Below are positions 1 to 7,745 of a stretch of 64,000 nt of DNA, piece after piece (within the stretch, counting starts at the first letter, position 1; each line of letters starts with the position of its first letter). The DNA comes from Bacteroidota bacterium (GTDB taxonomy: Bacteria > Bacteroidota > Bacteroidia > AKYH767-A > OLB10). Location of the stretch: assembly GCA_016713525.1 (NCBI GenBank), contig JADJOZ010000012.1:1-64000 (forward strand). Direction: 5' to 3'. The notes beneath the pieces are model-generated. The model was not told where the DNA came from. It saw nothing but the letters and a program-made list of their open reading frames with translations, and searched no databases. The translations under genes were made by a program, and so were the position numbers.

Positions 1-1240
1 ACCAAATAAATATATATTTCCTAAGTTATCTTTCCAAGAAACTGAACCTGCGCTTCTGTTCGGTTTATTTAGTACGTTTGGAACTCCCAAATTTCCCCAA
101 TAACCTGTAGGATTGCCAATACTATCTCACTTATCCAAACCCATTGATTTGCATCTATAATATTTCCATATATCATTTTCAAACCATTGGAGTGGGTGCT
201 TCCACCAAAGAATAGAAAGTTTCCTGCTGAATCACTCCAAGAAGCCCTATTTTTCCACTCTACCACCTGGGGTATTGGACTGAGATGCACATTTTATCCG
301 TAATTATTTATCGTATTAATTGTACTATCTCCATTTATCCAAGTCCAATTATTTGAAGAAACATTATATTTCCATAAATCACTTAGCCAGCCCCCTCCAT
401 TCCCCCCAAAAATCCAAAAGTTTCCATCATTATCTTTCCAATGGCTATAAATCCACCTGGAGGGCGGATTATTAGCAGAGTTTTCAATTCCGAGCATTCC
501 ATATTGTCCATTGGCATTAATAGTTGAATCCCCCTTCATCCAAGTCCACTGATTTGTAGCAATGTTATATTTCCATAAATCATTTAGGCGACTTACTCCA
601 TACCAAATCCCACCAAACAACCATAAGTTACCAATATCGTCTGTCCAAGAGGCGGCAGTTTCCATCCGTGGAGAGGGATTATTTAAAGGATTTGCAATGC
701 CTTTATTTCCAAAAATTCCTGCTTGATTTGTAACATTGGGACCTTTAACCCACGTCCATTCATTTGTTATAACACTGTATTTCCAGAGATCATTATAACA
801 TTCAGTAGTACTTGATGTTTTTCCTCCTCCAAATAACCATAAGTCTCCATTCTGACTAACCCAGGAGACAAATCCAAACTTGCGGGGAGGGGGATTGTTA
901 TTTACATTGGCAACACCTTGAATGCCATAGAATCCTGTATCATTTGAAATGGATGAGCCTTTCATCCAAGTCCATTCATTTGAAGAAACATTATATTTCC
1001 ATAGAGCATTGTGTACACCCCAGTATGATCGATACCGCCAAATAGCCAAAAATTACCATTTAGGTCCGTCCACTCACAAGATTCATAAAGACTTGGGGGT
1101 TTATTGGAGGGTGCTGAAACTCCTTGGATTCCAAAATTTCCCGGTTGATCTTGTAGACTATCACCATGTACCCACGTCCATTGAGCTGAAACATTCGAGC
1201 AATATATCAAGCTTATCAAAATGAATAATGGTAATTTCAT
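1..1240 (-). pseudogene. Secreted kelch-repeat beta-propeller protein, partial and multiply frameshifted
   Basis: The gene starts at 1240 with a signal peptide (MKLPLFILISLIYCSNVSAQ) and runs off the left edge. It consists of repeated units of about 70 residues with the pattern NxWTWxxG...YGxxG...NNPPxR...W.D..GNFWLFGG...NDLWKYN, which is a galactose-oxidase/kelch type propeller. Six units can be traced but not in one frame. The frame changes near 1027 in a G run, an in-frame stop at 294-296 interrupts a unit, and further changes occur near 120-190. Unit lengths are restored if single bases are added or removed. Kelch propellers of this kind in Bacteroidota are usually exported; the C-terminus, which might hold a T9SS sorting domain, lies outside the window. 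Damage is denser here than anywhere else in the window, so either contig-end sequence error or real decay is possible. Confidence 0.7.
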
Positions 1241-1765
1241 AAATTTTGATATGGATTTAATTAGAGATTATAAGTAAATGTATTGTTTTTTTGATAAATT
1301 GTTATGCTATCAAAATGTAAAGTTTAACTAATAAAGAAACTTCAATGCACAGAAATATTTATATTTATCTGCTAATTTAAGTGATTCAGTTGAAAATGAC
1401 CAAATTAGTTTGCTTCGCAATATCAAAATAACCAAAGTTTTTAATGCTATTGCATTTTTATGTATAAAATTGGCAAATATTGCTTCCTTAATTTAATTTT
1501 AAAAATCCAAGACTGCCATCGGATTTAATGTAATTCAGAACGTTTATGTTCAAATCAAATAAATCAGCAAAGTTCCTTATTGTCCTGAACCAAAATAGAA
1601 TAGGTGAGGGGGTAAAATCCGGGTAAATATAAAGAAACATATCTGGTTTGAGATTCATACCTTGTAGTGTGGTCCTCATTCAACTGTAGATTTTTGTCTC
1701 CCAAATCGATAATAAAAAATATAATTCAATTTATCATCTATCATTTATCATCTATCATTTCACAT
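1241..1765. other. 525-bp gap between the kelch gene and mnmE, mostly featureless
   Basis: AT-rich DNA without a recognisable gene. A 63-codon open frame lies on the minus strand (1488-1679), but its product resembles nothing I know and it has no promoter box, so I do not call it a gene. The part next to mnmE (1729-1760) holds the short tandem repeat described separately. No tRNA-like or terminator-like fold was seen. Confidence 0.5.
1729..1760. repeat. Short tandem repeat, unit ATCTATCATTTATC
   Basis: About two copies of a 14-bp unit lie just beyond the stop codon of mnmE. The reverse complement (GATAAATGATAGAT) is repeated three times at 26472-26513, and a degenerate copy precedes sucD at 3329-3358. 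All three copies are intergenic. Confidence 0.75.
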
Positions 1766-3154
1766 TTACTTTCCAATACAAAACTTACTAAAGATATTCT
1801 CCAACAAGTCATCAGTTGTAATCGATCCTGTGATCTCGCCAAGGTACATTAATGCCGATCTTATTTCAATGGCTATTAAGTCAGTTGCCAGTTTCGATTG
1901 CAAACCGGTTCTTGCTGCTTGCAATGCTTCGGTTGTTTGATCGAGATGGAATTTGTGTCTCGAGTTTGTGAGGATAATATCGGCTTCATTCAGTTGATAT
2001 TTTTCTGAAACGGAAATAATTCGGTTCATCAGAGTGTCGATGCCACTATGGTTTTTTGCAGAGATAAAAATGGTATCTGCAATTGCAGCATATTGATCAG
2101 ACAGATAATCAATATTGTATTTATCACTTTTATTGGCAACAGGTATCAGAATAAAATTGTCGCCGGACTTGCTGGCACAAATGGCATCTAAAATTTCCGT
2201 GAGTTCAGTGGGTGATGTTTCTGGAGGATCAAAAAGATAAATGACTACAGCGGCTTCCTGAATTTTTTCAAATGTTTTGGTCACTCCAATTTTTTCGATT
2301 TCGTCACTGCTTTCCCGGATCCCGGCAGTATCAATAAAACGGTATTTCATCCCGCCTAGGGAAATTTCTTCTTCAATAGTGTCACGGGTTGTTCCGGCAA
2401 TATCACTGACTATGGCACGATCATCATTTAACAGCAAATTCAGTAGGGTCGATTTTCCTGCATTGGGCTTGCCTGCAATGGCTACTGGAATACCTTTCTT
2501 GATTACATTCCCTTCACGGAACGAATCCGATAGCGAAGTAGTTTTGGTGACAATTTTGTCGATCAGTTGCAGTAGCTGACTGCGATCGGCAAATTCAACA
2601 TCTTCTTCCGAGAAATCGAGTTCCAGTTCCAGCAATGAAGCGAAATTAATAAGCTGTTCCCGTAGGAGGTTTATTTCCTTCGAAAATCCGCCACGCATTT
2701 GTTTCAAAGCTAATTGATGCGAAAGTTTGGTGTCCGAAGCAATTAAATCACCGACAGCTTCTGCTTGTGCCAGATCCATTTTGCGGTTCATAAATGCCCG
2801 CATTGTGAACTCACCCGGTTTTGCAGGCACAGCTCCATTTTGAATCAATATATTTAAAATTTCTTTTTGAATATAGGTGGAACCGTGACAGGAAAACTCA
2901 ACGGTATCGTCGCCTGTAAAGGAGGAGGGACCTTTAAAAATAAGTGCAATCACTTCATCAATTAATTGGCCATTTGCACGTATTACGCCAAAGTATGCTG
3001 TATGAGAAGCTGCATTTGCCAGTTTCCCTTTTCGGCTTGTAAAAACCTGATCACTGATCTGAAAAGCCCCTGGACCGGAAATACGAATTACGGCAATTGC
3101 TCCGACTCCGGGCGGGGTGGCGATTGCTGCTATTGTAGGGGCAAAATTCATCAT
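1766..3154 (-). CDS. mnmE: tRNA uridine-5-carboxymethylaminomethyl(34) synthesis GTPase MnmE
   Basis: Full-length MnmE (462 residues), the GTPase that works with MnmG to modify the wobble uridine of certain tRNAs. The N-terminal folate-binding domain opens with the typical APTIAAIATPPGVGAIAVIR. The G domain in the middle shows G1 GKPNAGKS, G2 GTTRD, G3 DTAG and G4 NKSD. The protein ends in CIGK, the invariant C-terminus whose cysteine is needed for modification. Two ATG codons stand in tandem at the start. The box TAACTTTG (3163 to 3156) ends one base before the first ATG, so transcription may begin at or near the second ATG (3151). The gene is divergent from sucD and intact. Confidence 0.97.
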   Translation of the reverse strand: MMNFAPTIAAIATPPGVGAIAVIRISGPGAFQISDQVFTSRKGKLANAASHTAYFGVIRANGQLIDEVIALIFKGPSSFTGDDTVEFSCHGSTYIQKEILNILIQNGAVPAKPGEFTMRAFMNRKMDLAQAEAVGDLIASDTKLSHQLALKQMRGGFSKEINLLREQLINFASLLELELDFSEEDVEFADRSQLLQLIDKIVTKTTSLSDSFREGNVIKKGIPVAIAGKPNAGKSTLLNLLLNDDRAIVSDIAGTTRDTIEEEISLGGMKYRFIDTAGIRESSDEIEKIGVTKTFEKIQEAAVVIYLFDPPETSPTELTEILDAICASKSGDNFILIPVANKSDKYNIDYLSDQYAAIADTIFISAKNHSGIDTLMNRIISVSEKYQLNEADIILTNSRHKFHLDQTTEALQAARTGLQSKLATDLIAIEIRSALMYLGEITGSITTDDLLENIFSKFCIGK

Positions 3155-3155
3155 G

Positions 3156-3163
3156 CAAAGTTA
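3156..3163 (-). promoter_or_regulatory. -7 promoter box of mnmE
   Basis: TAACTTTG fits the Bacteroidota consensus TAnnTTTG. It ends one base before the first of two tandem ATG codons, so the message would have no 5' leader. No good -33 TTG is visible. Confidence 0.6.
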
Positions 3164-3198
3164 CCGCTTCAATCAATACCTAACTATTCTTTCCTTTT

Positions 3199-3230
3199 TT
3201 GCATTCATTCCATTCAAAATTTTAACTTTG
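3199..3230 (+). promoter_or_regulatory. Promoter of sucD (TTG-N21-TAACTTTG)
   Basis: The -33 TTG lies at 3199-3201 and the -7 box TAACTTTG at 3223-3230, with 21 bases between them, which matches the Bacteroidota housekeeping promoter. The predicted start of transcription is near 3235, giving a leader of about 130 nt before the sucD ATG at 3366. Confidence 0.6.
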
Positions 3231-3237
3231 CACAATT

Positions 3238-3261
3238 ATTACATTGCAATGTTAATGTAAT
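3238..3261. promoter_or_regulatory. Inverted repeat at the predicted sucD transcription start
   Basis: ATTACATT (3238-3245) is matched by AATGTAAT (3254-3261) across an 8-base spacer. It lies directly downstream of the -7 box, where a bound repressor would block initiation. It has no T run, so it is not a terminator. Which regulator binds is unknown. Confidence 0.45.
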
Positions 3262-3328
3262 AAGCTGATATTTAGCCTTATAGAATAATTTCATAACTTC
3301 TGGGTATATTAACAACCAATAAATAACC

Positions 3329-3358
3329 ATTTATCATCTATCATCTATAATTTATAAT
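3329..3358. repeat. Degenerate copy of the TATCATCTATCATT repeat upstream of sucD
   Basis: This is a decayed copy of the same short repeat found at 1729-1760 and, inverted, at 26472-26513. It ends a few bases before the sucD start and would lie in the 5' leader of the sucD message. Confidence 0.6.
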
Positions 3359-3365
3359 TCCCGCC

Positions 3366-4247
3366 ATGAGTGTTTTAGTAAATAAGGATTCCAAAATAGT
3401 AGTTCAGGGTTTTACCGGAAATGAAGGTACTTTCCATGCTACCCAAATGATTGAATATGGTACCAATGTTATTGGTGGCGTAACTCCCGGAAAAGGTGGT
3501 ACAACTCACCTCGACAAACCGGTTTTCAATACTGTTGCCGACGCCGTGAAGCACGCAGGAGCCAATGTTTCTATCATTTTTGTTCCGCCTGCATTTGCTG
3601 CAGATGCAATCATGGAAGCTGCTGAAGCAGGCATAGGTCTTGTGGTTTGTATAACTGAAGGAATTCCTACCAAAGATATGATCACTGTTAAGGAATATCT
3701 TCGTGGTAAAAACACACGATTGGTAGGTCCAAATTGTCCGGGTGTAATAACTCCGGAAGAAGCGAAAGTTGGTATTATGCCCGGCTTTGTTTTCAAGAAA
3801 GGCACTATTGGCATCGTTTCCAAATCTGGGACCCTTACCTATGAAGCTGCCGATCAGGTTGTGAAGGCAGGAATGGGAATATCTACTGCAATTGGTATCG
3901 GTGGTGATCCAATTATCGGAACCACTACTTTGGAAGCAGTTCAGCTTTTTATGAATGATCCTGCAACTGAAGGAATCATTATGATAGGGGAGATCGGTGG
4001 TAGTCTGGAAGCTGAAGCTGCCAGATGGATCAAAGAAAATAATCGCAAACCAGTTGTAGGATTTATTGCGGGACAGACAGCGCCTCCCGGACGTCGTATG
4101 GGACACGCAGGTGCAATCATTGGTGGAGCCGAAGATACAGCTGCTGCCAAAATGAAAATTATGGCTGAATGCGGTATTACAGTTGTCGATTCCCCTGCAG
4201 TAATTGGCCAGACAATGGCTAAGGTGCTTGGAAAGGTTATGGCGTAA
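3366..4247 (+). CDS. sucD: Succinyl-CoA synthetase (succinate-CoA ligase), alpha subunit
   Basis: This subunit carries the CoA-binding site and the histidine that is phosphorylated while succinyl-CoA is converted to succinate with formation of a nucleoside triphosphate in the TCA cycle. The 293-residue length is normal. Visible motifs are the N-terminal CoA-binding Rossmann segment (GFTGNEGTFH), the GPNCPG loop, the SKSGTLTYE segment, and the phospho-histidine in MGHAGAIIGG (about residue 247). The beta subunit gene sucC is 6.7 kb away (10989) instead of adjacent, so the two halves of one enzyme are transcribed from separate promoters. A terminator follows the stop codon. Confidence 0.97.
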   Translation: MSVLVNKDSKIVVQGFTGNEGTFHATQMIEYGTNVIGGVTPGKGGTTHLDKPVFNTVADAVKHAGANVSIIFVPPAFAADAIMEAAEAGIGLVVCITEGIPTKDMITVKEYLRGKNTRLVGPNCPGVITPEEAKVGIMPGFVFKKGTIGIVSKSGTLTYEAADQVVKAGMGISTAIGIGGDPIIGTTTLEAVQLFMNDPATEGIIMIGEIGGSLEAEAARWIKENNRKPVVGFIAGQTAPPGRRMGHAGAIIGGAEDTAAAKMKIMAECGITVVDSPAVIGQTMAKVLGKVMA

Positions 4248-4288
4248 TAATATAGTTTCTGGTATTGGTAAATACCGATCGTGAAATT

Positions 4289-4322
4289 AAAAAAGGCGAG
4301 CCCGAAACGGTTCGCCTTTTTT
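4289..4322 (+). terminator. Rho-independent terminator after sucD
   Basis: A stem of AAAAAAGGCGAGCC paired with GGTTCGCCTTTTTT (one G-T wobble) around a CGAAAC loop, followed by a T run. The A run on the other side lets it work in both directions. Confidence 0.85.
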
Positions 4323-4408
4323 GCATAATTTAGATTTGCACAATTCATTTTTCGGGATAAGGCAATCAATTAAAATCGATCTACAGTATCATTTCAAATT
4401 AACCTGAG

Positions 4409-4574
4409 GGATCTCTGATCCGCCTTCCATCTCATAACTGGATCAGAGATCCAGTTATTTCCCAAGTCTGTATCAGAGATACCGACGGACTCTGATACAG
4501 ACTACCCAAATGTGTGGATGTCGCCGGAGGGATCTCTGATCCTGACCATAGAAATATGCGGATCTCTGATCCGC
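4409..4574. repeat. Cluster of nested palindromes with core ATCTCTGAT / ATCAGAGAT
   Basis: Five palindromic elements share one core within 166 bp. GGATCTCTGATCC occurs at 4409-4421, 4530-4542 and, extended to GCGGATC-TCT-GATCCGC, at 4558-4574. The reverse orientation, extended to AACTGGATC-AGA-GATCCAGTT, is at 4436-4456. A larger inverted repeat pairs AGTCTGTATCAGAG (4465-4478) with CTCTGATACAGACT (4490-4503). The flanking arms differ yet remain self-complementary, so pairing rather than exact sequence appears to be kept. The cluster lies between the terminators of the convergent genes sucD and the outer-membrane barrel gene. It contains no open frame of note. Confidence 0.8.
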
Positions 4575-4635
4575 CTAAACGAAAACTTTAAAATACTGCC
4601 TGATCAATTTCAACAGACTTATCCCAAAATAAACT

Positions 4636-4671
4636 CCAAAAAAAAAGCTGCCTTTTCGGGCAGCTTTTTTT
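4636..4671 (-). terminator. Rho-independent terminator of the outer-membrane barrel gene
   Basis: AAAGCTGCC pairs with GGGCAGCTTT around a short loop, with A and T runs on both sides, 18 bases beyond the stop codon at 4689. The U-run orientation suits the minus-strand gene, though it could act both ways. Confidence 0.85.
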
Positions 4672-4688
4672 ATAATATAGACTAGCAA

Positions 4689-5435
4689 TTATTTCGCTGA
4701 TCCAAATTTGTAAGAAACACCTAAGTGAAGACCACCAAATACACGATTAGTTGCTTCATAAGAGAAGTCACCTTTGTCATTGACATGAGCAGCAGAGGTT
4801 GCACCTGCAACTTCTTCATCATTTAATGCAGCAAATTCGCTGGTTGTGTATTCTTTAGTTACATCTGTAAATCCGTAACCTAGACGAAGACCTGCTGTTA
4901 CAATTACATTTTCAGAAGCTTCAATATCAACTCCGAATCCAAGAATAGCAGCTACGTTAGTTCCATTTAAGGTACCTTTTACATCTCTGTCTTCATAGTT
5001 ACCAAGTCCAGTTGAATTCTCACTATCTTCCTTTGCACTTGTTAAAATTCCAATTTGTGGTCCTAATTCAAAATAAGTACCACTGGCAGAAGTCAAACGG
5101 AACAAAATTGGAATATCAAGGTAACGCATTTTCAATTTGCTCTCGTATGTTACTGTTGAAGTTCCAAAATCATACTCTCCTTCATATTTTTGATTATGTC
5201 CTGATGAAAGGAATCCAATAGATACTCCCGCTTTCTCACTGAAGCTATATATTCCTTCTAAACCAACAGATCCACCGAAGGTTACAGCAAAATCAAGCTC
5301 GTCACCTGCATCTGATACATTGGTATTCGCCAGCCAGGTAGTGTTAATGCCACCACCTAATCCAAGCCTGAAATCCTGTGCCTGTGCAGTGAATGCAGCT
5401 GCAGCAACAGCGATGGTCAATAATGCTTTTTTCAT
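4689..5435 (-). CDS. Outer-membrane beta-barrel protein (PorT/OMP_b-brl_2-like)
   Basis: A 248-residue exported protein with signal peptide MKKALLTIAVAAAAFTAQAQ. The mature part alternates hydrophobic and polar residues in short strands and contains glycine-rich openings (FRLGLGGGINTTW), segments ending in aromatics (YLDIPILFRL, YFELGPQIGILT) and a C-terminal strand GVSYKFG, as in the 8-10 strand porin-like barrels common in Bacteroidota. Its ligand or role cannot be told from sequence. A -7 box TAAATTTG lies at 5476 to 5469, giving a leader of about 30 nt. The gene is transcribed alone and ends at its own terminator. Confidence 0.8.
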   Translation of the reverse strand: MKKALLTIAVAAAAFTAQAQDFRLGLGGGINTTWLANTNVSDAGDELDFAVTFGGSVGLEGIYSFSEKAGVSIGFLSSGHNQKYEGEYDFGTSTVTYESKLKMRYLDIPILFRLTSASGTYFELGPQIGILTSAKEDSENSTGLGNYEDRDVKGTLNGTNVAAILGFGVDIEASENVIVTAGLRLGYGFTDVTKEYTTSEFAALNDEEVAGATSAAHVNDKGDFSYEATNRVFGGLHLGVSYKFGSAK

Positions 5436-5468
5436 AATAGGTTATTTTTTAGTTGTTATATTTGATCG

Positions 5469-5476
5469 CAAATTTA
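5469..5476 (-). promoter_or_regulatory. -7 promoter box of the outer-membrane barrel gene
   Basis: TAAATTTG matches TAnnTTTG and lies 33 bases upstream of the ATG at 5435. Confidence 0.5.
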
Positions 5477-5544
5477 GAAAGATATTATTAATGTCAACAA
5501 GAAAAGACGATATTCTTAATTAAAATATTGATATACAACACTAT

Positions 5545-6291
5545 ATGAAGTTATTAGATCAGAAAGTAACCCTTATAACCGGTGCATCCCGGGGAATTGG
5601 ACGAGGAATGGCCCTCGAATTAGCCAAACATGGCTCCTCCGTAGCATTCACTTATTTGTCGTCACCCGATAAAGCAGACGAACTCGAGAAAGAACTTTCC
5701 ACCTTTGGAATAAAGGCAAAAGGCTATAAATCAGACGCATCCGATTTCAAAGCTGCGGAAGAACTGATTGCAGCAGTTTTAAATGATTTTGGAAGAATCG
5801 ATGTTGTTGTAAACAATGCCGGTATTACTCGTGATAACTTGCTCATGAGAATGTCGGAAGAGCATTTCGACGAAGTTATCAGGACTAACCTGAAATCGGT
5901 TTTCAATATTACCAAAGCAGTACAGAAATCTATGCTAAAAGAGCGCAAGGGTTCTATAATAAATATATCTTCGGTAGTTGGAGTTAAGGGGAATGCGGGA
6001 CAGGCTAATTATGCTGCTTCGAAAGCAGGAATTATAGGCTTTACCAAATCAATTGCATTGGAGCTTGGTTCCAGAAATATCAGGTGCAATGCTATTGCTC
6101 CCGGATTTATTGAAACCGAAATGACTGCAGTATTAAATCCAGATGTGGTGAAACAATGGCGTGAAGCAATTCCATTGAAAAGAGGAGGGACCCCTGAAGA
6201 TGTTGCTAATCTGGTTGTCTTCCTGGCATCTGACATGTCATCGTATATTACAGGACAGGTTATAAATGTTGATGGTGGGATGCTAACATAA
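5545..6291 (+). CDS. fabG: 3-oxoacyl-[acyl-carrier-protein] reductase FabG
   Basis: Short-chain dehydrogenase of 248 residues that reduces 3-oxoacyl-ACP with NADPH in fatty acid elongation. It shows the cofactor motif TGASRGIG near the start, the NNAG motif, the catalytic serine in INISSVVG, the YAASKAG motif with active-site Tyr and Lys, and the C-terminal GQVINVDGGM typical of FabG. It is the only fatty-acid synthesis gene here, so the assignment rests on the sequence, which is closer to FabG than to other SDRs. It stands alone, upstream of the M16 peptidase pair. Confidence 0.93.
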   Translation: MKLLDQKVTLITGASRGIGRGMALELAKHGSSVAFTYLSSPDKADELEKELSTFGIKAKGYKSDASDFKAAEELIAAVLNDFGRIDVVVNNAGITRDNLLMRMSEEHFDEVIRTNLKSVFNITKAVQKSMLKERKGSIINISSVVGVKGNAGQANYAASKAGIIGFTKSIALELGSRNIRCNAIAPGFIETEMTAVLNPDVVKQWREAIPLKRGGTPEDVANLVVFLASDMSSYITGQVINVDGGMLT

Positions 6292-6340
6292 GCTAAGCAT
6301 TAAATAAAGAGTCAAACTATACATAAACTGTTATACAATC

Positions 6341-6365
6341 TGTATTATACAAAATGTATAATACA
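6341..6365. promoter_or_regulatory. Perfect palindromic operator upstream of the M16 peptidase pair
   Basis: TGTATTATACA (6341-6351) is exactly repeated inverted as TGTATAATACA (6355-6365) around a 3-base spacer. The 11-bp arms have the size of a repressor binding site. It overlaps an ATG at 6354 that is in frame with the peptidase, which argues that the real start is the later ATG at 6387. No T run follows, so it is not a terminator. Confidence 0.6.
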
Positions 6366-6386
6366 AAAGAGATAAAATCTATGCAA

Positions 6387-7725
6387 ATGAAAAAGTTTTT
6401 AATTGTTATCTTATTTGCTTCACTGCTGGCACAGAGTGCTGCCATTGCAGGAAATATTTTGCCATATCCAATTCTGCAAAAGGATATGCCGAACGGCTTG
6501 AAGGTGGTAACTATTCCATACGACAGTCCCGGAATAGTTGCCTTTTATATAGTTGTAAGAGTTGGTTCCCGTGATGAAGTTGAACCGGGAAAGACCGGAT
6601 TTGCCCATTTCTTTGAGCACATGATGTTTCGCGGAACAGATAAATACTCGAAAGAGAAGTATTCCGAAGTACTTAAATCTACAGGTGCATCAGCAAACGC
6701 AAATACTTCACTCGACCGCACTGTATATCATATGACTGGGAATGCAGAACAACTGGAAACGATGTTTGAACTTGAAGCTGACCGGTTTCAGAATCTGAAG
6801 TATTCGGTTCAGGCATTTAAAACAGAAGCCGGAGCTGTTAAGGGAGAATACACCAAGAATAATTCAAGTCCCTACAGCCGGTTGTATGAAGCTAAGAACA
6901 ACACCGCATTTGAAAAGCATACCTACAAACATACTACCATGGGTTTCTTTGAAGACATAGTTGATATGCCTAATCAGTATGAATACTCACTTGAATTTTT
7001 CCGTCGCTTTTATCGCCCGGAATATTGCACCATCATTGTTGTTGGTGATGCCACTCAGGAAAAAGTAAATGCTTTGGCAGAGAAGTATTTTGGAACATGG
7101 AAACGAGGAGATTTTAAAAGCTCCATTCCTGAGGAACCTTCTCAAACAGCCACAAAATATGTAAATATTCAGGTTCCACAGTTTCCTCCGTATCTGGATT
7201 TAAACTATAAAACACCTGCATTTTCGTTGGAACGAAACGATTATCATGCTTTGAGTATATTATCACAGATTTTATTTTCGGAACGTTCGCCCCTTTATAA
7301 GAAACTTGTTGTTGATGAGCAAAAAGCCAGGTCTTTGTCAGGTGGAATGTACCCTACCAGAGATCCGAATTTATTTAATGCCAGCGCATCAATTATAAAT
7401 GCCACCGATATGGCTTATGTGAAGTCAGCAATTATTCGGGCCATTGAAGGAGCGAAAAATAATAAGGTCGATTCCCTTGTTTTGAAAGAAACCAAAGAAC
7501 GAATCCGGTATTCTTTTGCCATGTCGATGGACACTCCTGATGCCATTGCAAATGCAGTCTCTCTACACCTGGGTCACCGGGAATCCTGAATCTATTAATA
7601 AATCATACGAGATGTTTGAGAAGGTCACTGCCGAAGACATCATGCGGGTAGCAACCAAGTATCTGAATCCCGACTTGTTAACAATTGCTACTATTTCACC
7701 TGACGAAAAACCTGTTCTCGAATAA
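6387..7725 (+). CDS. M16 family zinc metallopeptidase, active subunit (frameshifted in this sequence)
   Basis: Exported peptidase of the pitrilysin/insulinase-like M16 family. The start at 6387 is chosen because it opens a clean signal peptide (MKKFLIVILFASLLAQSAAIA). The inverted zinc motif HxxEH is present as HFFEHMMF around residue 74, with the third ligand in the later EAGAVKGEY segment. The reading frame breaks near 7565 in a CT repeat: adding one CT pair gives AVSLYTWVTGNPES, which restores the family sequence and joins the last 55 codons, for a total of about 446 residues. The next gene encodes the partner subunit lacking the zinc motif. The pair probably forms a two-chain periplasmic protease. 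Confidence 0.88.
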
Positions 7726-7745
7726 CTTTTTGACAATCATCAACC

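Noticed and set aside
1488..1679. A 63-codon frame in the gap between the kelch gene and mnmE.
   Set aside because: No recognisable family, promoter box or neighbour link; kept only as a remark in the gap entry.
3375..4106. A 243-codon open frame antisense to sucD.
   Set aside because: The sucD frame is fully conserved; the antisense product is rich in Ser, His and Cys with no family resemblance, a typical shadow.
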